From NCBI GenBank assembly GCA_019425105.1, contig JAHYYD010000064.1:1-10207 (forward strand): 10,207 nucleotides of DNA, given 5' to 3'. The notes beneath the pieces are model-generated. The model had not been told where the DNA came from and did not search any database. It saw nothing but the letters and a program-made list of their open reading frames with translations. The translations under genes and the position numbers were made by a program. Below are positions 5,932 to 10,207 of this stretch, in pieces (position 1 is the stretch's first letter; each line of letters opens with the position of its first letter). Source of the stretch: Actinomycetota bacterium (lineage in GTDB: Bacteria > Actinomycetota > Actinomycetes > Actinomycetales > Actinomycetaceae).

Positions 5932-6912
5932 ATGAGTGCACTCCCCTTCGTCTCCGACACCTTCGATCCGACGCGCTGGCGCGAGGTCGAGGGCTTCGAC
6001 TTCGCCGACATCACCTACCACCGGGGCATCTCGCGCGGCCCCGAGGTGGACGGCCGCCCCGAGGGCACCGACATGCCGGTCGTGCGCATCGCCTTTGACC
6101 GCCCCGACATCCGCAACGCCTTCCGTCCCGGCACGGTCGACGAGCTGTACCGCGCGCTCGACCACGCACGCCAGACCTCCTCGGTGGCGGCCGTGATCCT
6201 GACGGGTAACGGCCCGTCGGCGCGCGACGGCGGCTATTCCTTCTGCTCCGGCGGTGACCAGAGGGTCCGAGGCCGGGACGGGTACCGCTACGAGGTCGAG
6301 GGCGCGGACCCGGAGGCGGCCACCGCGCAGCGCCGCGAGCAGATCGACCCCGCGCGCGCCGGACGCCTGCACATCCTCGAGGTTCAGCGCCTCATCCGCA
6401 CGATGCCGAAGGTCGTCATCGCGGCCGTTCCCGGCTGGGCCGCTGGCGGTGGGCACTCCCTCAACGTGGTCGCAGACCTGTCCGTCGCCTCCATCGAACA
6501 CGCGGCCTTCATGCAGACGGACGCGAACGTCGGCTCCTTCGACGCGGGCTACGGCTCGGCGCTCCTGGCCCGCCAGGCGGGCGACAAGCGGGCGCGCGAG
6601 ATTTTCTTCCTCGCGCAGCGCTACGACGCCGAAACTGCCGAGCGCTGGGGCGTCATCAACCGCGCCGTCCCCCACGCGCAGCTGGAGGAGACGGCCCTGG
6701 AGTGGGCGGCGACCATCGCGACGAAGTCCCCGCAGGCCATCCGCATGCTCAAGTTCGCCTTCAACCTGGCGGACGACGGGCTGGCCGGTCAGCAGGTCTT
6801 CGCCGGTGAGGCCACGCGCATGGCGTACATGACGGCCGAAGCACAGGAGGGGCGCGACGCCTTCCTCGAGCATCGCGCCCCCCGCTGGGAGGATTACCCC
6901 TACTACTACTGA
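5932..6912 (+). CDS. menB: 1,4-Dihydroxy-2-naphthoyl-CoA synthase
   Basis: 326-residue crotonase-fold enzyme that cyclises o-succinylbenzoyl-CoA to 1,4-dihydroxy-2-naphthoyl-CoA, the ring-closing step of menaquinone synthesis. Oxyanion-hole and CoA-site motifs are FCSGGDQ (104-110) and GWAAGGGHSL (168-177). QTDANVGSFDAGYG (195-208) has Asp197 and Asp204 at positions corresponding to Asp185 and Asp192 of the M. tuberculosis enzyme, with Tyr299 matching Tyr287. Asp197 marks the type whose own side chain acts as base, in place of the bicarbonate used by E. coli MenB. The C-terminus (KSPQAIRMLKFAFNLADDGL ... EGRDAFLEHRAPRWEDYPYYY) is typical of actinobacterial MenB. I chose the ATG at 5932 over the longer open frame because the usual MenB start follows it and a -10 box sits at the leaderless distance. 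Its 3' end overlaps the convergent gene by 7 bp. Confidence 0.95.
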   Translation: MSALPFVSDTFDPTRWREVEGFDFADITYHRGISRGPEVDGRPEGTDMPVVRIAFDRPDIRNAFRPGTVDELYRALDHARQTSSVAAVILTGNGPSARDGGYSFCSGGDQRVRGRDGYRYEVEGADPEAATAQRREQIDPARAGRLHILEVQRLIRTMPKVVIAAVPGWAAGGGHSLNVVADLSVASIEHAAFMQTDANVGSFDAGYGSALLARQAGDKRAREIFFLAQRYDAETAERWGVINRAVPHAQLEETALEWAATIATKSPQAIRMLKFAFNLADDGLAGQQVFAGEATRMAYMTAEAQEGRDAFLEHRAPRWEDYPYYY

Positions 6913-8111
6913 GGCCTGACCCGCCGCTCAGCCTCGCGATGCGTCTCCTCTTCGCGTGTAGTGAGCGTGATATCGTTAATCGTCTGATGCCTCTTATCGT
7001 CATAGGTGACAGTGACAGTGCCCGTGTAATCCTGAGTGTTACCAGTTGCTGGATCGCGCGCTTCCAGCGACGTGACTGTGAACGAGGTGGGCGAATCGAG
7101 CGTCACCGCGATATTAAAGGCATCACGCGTTGAATTCATCCGATTGCGCGGCACCGGGTCGTAGACGCCCCTCGTGAAGTCTGGACACAGATTGGCATCC
7201 TGAATCTCGCCATTAATACAAGAAATCATGACGGTCCCCACCTCCAGAGCAGTTTCTCGTTCCAATAATGTTTTATCCGATGAGAAGGGAGAAACAGAAA
7301 CATCCTCATTCACGGGAACGAAAGGCACACGGACCAATGACCCCACAGTCGCATAATCTTCGTCATAGGGAAACTGGCTGCTTTTTGGAACCGCAACGAT
7401 ATTCATGTCGATAGAGAAGGAGCGCGCACCAATCTGATAGAGGCCCGGATAGAGCGTCAGAGAGACCGTGTGCACCGCCTCGGGCCATCCTTCACTCGGA
7501 TCGAACGTTTCAATGGCGTCATTATTGAAGAACGCGGCGGAAGTGCCGGCGGGGAATGTGACGACCACGCGACGCGCGAGGCTGGTGGCGATCATCCAGG
7601 GAGCGTCGACGCTGTCTCGGCGCGCCACCATCTCGATACTCTCCTCACGCGCTGCCATCCCGACGCGAGGGGTGCTCGTGACATCAAAGGTCGCAGTGAG
7701 CCTGTCCGGGGACATCTCCCCCTCGGACACCGTCAAGGAAAAGAAAGTGCGAGCCTCAACCCTGAAGTCCTCCCCCGCATCGCTCAGCATCCAATTGGGG
7801 TCCGTAGAATCTGCGAGGCCATCCATCGCAGCCGCTTCGTCGATGCGCCCACCCAAGACAGCGTCACAGTAGGCGTACACCACGCTGGTGGCACCGGCGA
7901 GCGCCTCGTTATCCCTCTCCCGGTTGACGCGCTCCACGTGGGAGTGCCACGCGAGCACAGACACGGTGCCGCCGATGAGGACCACGACGGCCACCACGCT
8001 CGTCAACCAGTAGCGGCGGCGCGCGAAAAACACGGGAGGCTGGACAGACCAGCGCAGCCGCTCGCGCACCACACGCGCGTACAGGCGGTGATAAAGCTTC
8101 TTCGCCGTCAT
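6906..8111 (-). CDS. Single-pass membrane protein of unknown function (paralogue-like pair, member A)
   Basis: Not recognised. From the ATG at 8109-8111 it has 401 residues: a basic cytoplasmic tail (about 1-33), one membrane helix at about 34-56 (YWLTSVVAVVVLIGG), then an outside region. That region has an alpha-rich segment (VVYAYCDAVLGGRIDEAAAM) suggesting an NTF2-like fold, a beta-rich part with TLYPGLYQIGA, a Cys pair spaced about 11 residues (SCINGEIQDANLCPD) and a final beta-strand-rich stretch (FNIAVTLDSP ... YTGTVTVTYDD). A GTG at 8153 would add 14 residues, but it sits inside the apparent -10 region, whereas ATG 8111 has GAGAGAGG four bases upstream. Several stretches (about 7200-7300, 7380) are richer in A/T than menB, hinting at different ancestry or low expression. 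It is divergent from a gene with the same architecture at 8344. A TcaA/YvbJ-like envelope role is only a guess. Confidence 0.8.
   Translation of the reverse strand: MTAKKLYHRLYARVVRERLRWSVQPPVFFARRRYWLTSVVAVVVLIGGTVSVLAWHSHVERVNRERDNEALAGATSVVYAYCDAVLGGRIDEAAAMDGLADSTDPNWMLSDAGEDFRVEARTFFSLTVSEGEMSPDRLTATFDVTSTPRVGMAAREESIEMVARRDSVDAPWMIATSLARRVVVTFPAGTSAAFFNNDAIETFDPSEGWPEAVHTVSLTLYPGLYQIGARSFSIDMNIVAVPKSSQFPYDEDYATVGSLVRVPFVPVNEDVSVSPFSSDKTLLERETALEVGTVMISCINGEIQDANLCPDFTRGVYDPVPRNRMNSTRDAFNIAVTLDSPTSFTVTSLEARDPATGNTQDYTGTVTVTYDDKRHQTINDITLTTREEETHREAERRVRPQ
6911..6935. terminator. Hairpin at the menB / member A convergent junction
   Basis: GAGGC-C-TGA (6911-6919) pairs with TCA-GCCTC (6928-6935) in eight pairs with one bulged C and an eight-base loop. 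It starts inside the menB stop codon and lies within the last codons of the opposing gene. There is no T run. It could end transcripts from both sides where there is no spacer. Confidence 0.35.
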
Positions 8112-8155
8112 GACGCCTCTCTCACGTAGGAGCGAAAAACCTGACCGCTCCACAT

Positions 8156-8161
8156 ATTATC
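8156..8161 (-). promoter_or_regulatory. -10 box of the leftward membrane-protein gene
   Basis: GATAAT on the - strand (5/6 match) lies 44 bp upstream of ATG 8111, leaving a leader with the GAGAGAGG ribosome binding site. No good -35 is present at 16-18 bp. Its position also argues against the upstream GTG 8153 as a start. Confidence 0.4.
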
Positions 8162-8286
8162 GGACCGTAGCGTTATCAGTAGCACGCCGGAGCACCCACC
8201 CCAGGAAGAGCACGACGCCTGCCCCAACCACCGCACCGCACTTGGAGGATTCTCCCGACAACTGAGGCCCCGGAATGTTCAAGTGT

Positions 8287-8316
8287 TTGCAGCGCCGAGT
8301 GACCCCTTGCTATCGT
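8287..8316 (+). promoter_or_regulatory. Candidate promoter of the rightward membrane-protein gene
   Basis: TTGCAG (8287-8292), an 18-bp spacer and TATCGT (8311-8316) preceded by TGC, giving an extended -10 (TGCTATCGT). The start near 8323 leaves about 20 bases of leader holding GGGAGG (8334-8339). The hexamers are only moderate matches. Confidence 0.4.
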
Positions 8317-8343
8317 TCGATGTTGCACACCCTGGGAGGTTCC

Positions 8344-9447
8344 ATGTCACGCATTGAGACAGCAACGACTGCCTCGTCGACGGCGTTGCCATCGCGCCCG
8401 TCGCGGCGCAAGCGCTGGATCGCCACGGCCTCGTGCGTGGGCCTCGTGGCCGCCATCGCAGGAGGGGGATACTGGTCGAACTACGTGTACCTGTCCAACC
8501 TGACAGCCTTGGATGCGTGGAACCGCTACATGGACCTCGTCAAAGACGGGAAATACGACGACGCCGTGAGATATTTCCCCGAACTCGTGACCCTTTTCGA
8601 CGGCGAAGACTCGCGTGACTTCCTCACGGATGCCGCACACGCGCACGCCCCCTCGAAAGTCACTTTTGAGGGGCGCGCAGTTCCCAACAACTCGACGGAG
8701 AACGAGGGCATACGGACGGAGATCGAGGGTACGGTTCGGTTCAACGACCGCGCAAGCGACTCCTACTTCTTCAGTTCCTATTTCGAAGAGACCAAACGGA
8801 GGAACGGTCAGCTCGGCATGTGGAAGATCGACGTCTCTTCGTATGGATCGATGACCACGGTGATCGACACGGACGGCCTGCGCAGCATTCGCATCGGCGA
8901 CATCCTGGTCAGCAACCCGCGGGGTTCCTACCTCCTCTTTCCCGGCAGCTACCGCATGGAGGCCACCCCCAAGAACCCCGAGTACTGGACGCTCAACTAC
9001 GAGCACCCCCTGGCCGATGGGGCAGGGGAAATCCGCACCAACATGTGGAGGACCACCCCCTTCACAATTGAGCCGAGCGAGAAGCTCACCCAATGGATCC
9101 AAACCGAAAGCGAAGCCTTCGCGGCATCTTGCCGCACCGGCACGCCAAACCCCGCGCGACAACGCACCTGCGGAGCCCTCGCGTTCTCCACTGAACCACT
9201 GGACCTGGTAAACGATCCACCCTTCATTGGTCCACTAGAGAATAAGCGCTTCGGCCGCATAGTAGGGACAGGCCCATCAATGTCACCGGTGTTCTCGACG
9301 GTATGGAGCTTCACCCTCATAGTAGGAACAGGCCCCACCGACCCCAACGCCGGCAAGCGCCTCCCCCAAGCGGCCTCCTACGAATGCCGCATCGACTTCG
9401 CTTACGACGGTGCAACGCCCACGCTGGAGTGCACTCTGGATAAATGA
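8344..9447 (+). CDS. Single-pass membrane protein of unknown function (paralogue-like pair, member B)
   Basis: Not recognised. 367 residues: a basic Ser/Arg-rich tail (1-25), a membrane helix at about 26-45 (WIATASCVGLVAAIAGGGYW), then an outside region. This begins with a helical segment of NTF2-like look (ALDAWNRYMDLVKDGKYDDAVRYF, 55-78), followed by beta-rich sequence with GMWKIDV (158-164) and LLFPGSYRMEA (197-207), a Cys pair SCRTGTPNPARQRTC (262-276), and a C-terminal beta part with two more Cys (348, 363). The W-x-I, FPG-x-Y and SC...C landmarks fall in the same order as in the divergent neighbour, so the two look like a diverged inverted duplication. The ATG at 8344 has GGGAGG four bases upstream; the ATG at 8275 lies before the candidate promoter and has no ribosome binding site. 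Odd feature: IVGTGP occurs twice (306-311, 326-331), encoded by a near-perfect 18-bp DNA repeat. Confidence 0.82.
   Translation: MSRIETATTASSTALPSRPSRRKRWIATASCVGLVAAIAGGGYWSNYVYLSNLTALDAWNRYMDLVKDGKYDDAVRYFPELVTLFDGEDSRDFLTDAAHAHAPSKVTFEGRAVPNNSTENEGIRTEIEGTVRFNDRASDSYFFSSYFEETKRRNGQLGMWKIDVSSYGSMTTVIDTDGLRSIRIGDILVSNPRGSYLLFPGSYRMEATPKNPEYWTLNYEHPLADGAGEIRTNMWRTTPFTIEPSEKLTQWIQTESEAFAASCRTGTPNPARQRTCGALAFSTEPLDLVNDPPFIGPLENKRFGRIVGTGPSMSPVFSTVWSFTLIVGTGPTDPNAGKRLPQAASYECRIDFAYDGATPTLECTLDK
9258..9335. repeat. 18-bp direct repeat, 60 bp apart, inside coding sequence
   Basis: CATAGTAGGRACAGGCCC occurs at 9258-9275 and 9318-9335 with 17 of 18 bases identical, exactly 60 bp apart and in the same frame, giving IVGTGP twice. 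Between them lie a CACCGGTG palindrome (9284-9291) and GGAGCTTCACC (9305-9315), loosely like the core of the 19-bp arrays at 412-1024. The unit may be a degenerate relative of those arrays or an unrelated local duplication. Confidence 0.6.
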
Positions 9448-9481
9448 TTCATGACGTGTACACGAACATACGCCAGCACCC

Positions 9482-9498
9482 AGGGGCCACGCGCCCCT
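9482..9498. terminator. Hairpin between convergent genes, possible bidirectional terminator
   Basis: AGGGGC (9482-9487) and GCCCCT (9493-9498) form a perfect six-pair GC stem with loop CACGC. It lies 34 bp past the stop of the rightward membrane-protein gene and touches the stop codon of the leftward glycosidase. There is no T tract. Confidence 0.45.
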
Positions 9499-10207
9499 CA
9501 CGCGAGGTAAACGCGCGCCTCCCACGGCTCGAGGACTGCCGGGACTCCCCGCCTGGCCTCGGGCAGGTCGCGGTTGGAAAGAAGCAGCTCGCCGACCACC
9601 CCGCGCGCCGCCTCGCCGAGGGACGCAGGCTGTGAAGACAGGTTGACGAGGACCGTTGCCACGGCCTCGCCGAGGGTGCGGCGATAGGCAAAGATCGCGG
9701 GCGAGGGGGCGCCGATGCGCTCGAACGCACCGGCCGCGATGACGGGGAGCCCGTGTCGGATGTCCGCGAGCGCGCGGTAGTAGGCGTAGACGGAGGATGG
9801 GTCGCCGACCTGGGAGGCGGCGTTGATCTCCCGATAGTTCGGGGTAACGCCAATCCATGGCGTTCCGTCCGTAAAACCGGCGTTCTCGCTTGCGTCCCAC
9901 TGGACGGGGGTGCGCGCGTTGTCGCGGCCGGTTGCGCGCATACCCACCAGGACTGACTCGGGGCTCTCCCCCGACTCCACGGCCTCGCGGTAGTAGCGCA
10001 GCGCCTCGACATCCCGATAGTCCTCGATGCCACCGAAGACGCTGTTGGTCATGCCGAGCTCCTCGCCCTGGTACACGTAGGGCGTGCCGCGCAGCATGTG
10101 CAGAGCGGTGGCCAGGGCGGTGGCCGACTCGTAGCACCACTCCTCGTCACCGAAGCGGCTGACGGCGCGCGGCTGGTCGTGATTGCCCAGGTAGAGGCTG
10201 TTCCAGC
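9498..10207 (-). CDS. GH13 alpha-glucosidase / oligo-1,6-glucosidase / trehalose-6-phosphate hydrolase-like, C-terminal part
   Basis: Partial gene running off the right edge; 235 residues are readable, ending at TGA 9498-9500, of a family usually 540-600 residues long. The readable start WNSLYLGNHDQPRAVSRFG is conserved region IV of GH13, with the transition-state-stabilising Asp in NHD. It is followed by GTPYVYQGEELGMTN, IEDYRD, GRDNARTPVQWD, GFTDGTPWIGVTPNYREIN and a C-terminal beta domain ending WEARVYLA. This order fits subfamily GH13_31-type enzymes that hydrolyse alpha-1,6 or alpha-1,4 glucosides, and TreC-type trehalose-6-phosphate hydrolases. The nucleophile Asp and acid/base Glu, and the residues that decide specificity, are outside the window, so I give no gene symbol. 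It faces the membrane-protein gene tail to tail across a hairpin; no functional link to the menaquinone genes is apparent. Confidence 0.92.
   Translation of the reverse strand, partial: WNSLYLGNHDQPRAVSRFGDEEWCYESATALATALHMLRGTPYVYQGEELGMTNSVFGGIEDYRDVEALRYYREAVESGESPESVLVGMRATGRDNARTPVQWDASENAGFTDGTPWIGVTPNYREINAASQVGDPSSVYAYYRALADIRHGLPVIAAGAFERIGAPSPAIFAYRRTLGEAVATVLVNLSSQPASLGEAARGVVGELLLSNRDLPEARRGVPAVLEPWEARVYLA

Noticed and set aside
8112..8153. GTG 8153 as the start of the leftward membrane-protein gene
   Set aside because: It lies 3 bases from the -10-like GATAAT and has no Shine-Dalgarno sequence; ATG 8111 has GAGAGAGG.
8275..8343. ATG 8275 as the start of the rightward membrane-protein gene
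   Set aside because: It precedes the candidate promoter and lacks a ribosome binding site; ATG 8344 has GGGAGG and gives a normal basic tail plus anchor.

Overview
The window is GC-rich with typical actinobacterial codon use. The menaquinone genes are of actinobacterial type, and the HtrA-like protease has a long proline/alanine-rich cytoplasmic N-terminus. Together these suggest a member of the Actinomycetaceae (Actinomyces/Schaalia-like); this is an inference from gene style, not from a database match.

Layout. At the left edge is the 3' end of an isochorismate synthase gene (menF-like, + strand, ends 383). A gene-free stretch of about 0.93 kb follows (384-1314), between the convergent 3' ends of menF and htrA. 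It holds three related tandem arrays of 19-bp repeats, each followed by inverted units. The outer two arrays lie in a 143-bp perfect direct duplication (412-554 and 882-1024); the middle one (667-782) has a different sequence but the same period and core. Next on the - strand come an HtrA-type serine protease (1315-2724), menD (2850-4517) and menC (4527-5585). A good promoter precedes menC, so menC-menD form an operon. htrA probably has its own control region, marked by a weak hairpin after menD and by 11-bp-phased direct repeats.

Divergent from menC is menB (5932-6912, +), which looks leaderless. The window therefore carries MenF (part), MenD, MenC and MenB, four steps of the chorismate to 1,4-dihydroxy-2-naphthoyl-CoA route; the rest of the pathway is not visible here.

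To the right are two divergently transcribed genes for single-pass membrane proteins of unknown function (6906-8111, -; 8344-9447, +). They share an architecture: basic N-terminus, membrane anchor, NTF2-like-looking segment, a 'FPG/YPG-x-Y' beta segment, then a Cys pair. The - strand gene overlaps the menB 3' end tail to tail. The window closes with the C-terminal part of a GH13 alpha-glucosidase / oligo-1,6-glucosidase / trehalose-6-phosphate hydrolase-like enzyme (9498 to beyond the right edge, -).

The most unusual content is the repeat-array region at 412-1024. I found no CRISPR array, insertion sequence, tRNA or rRNA.
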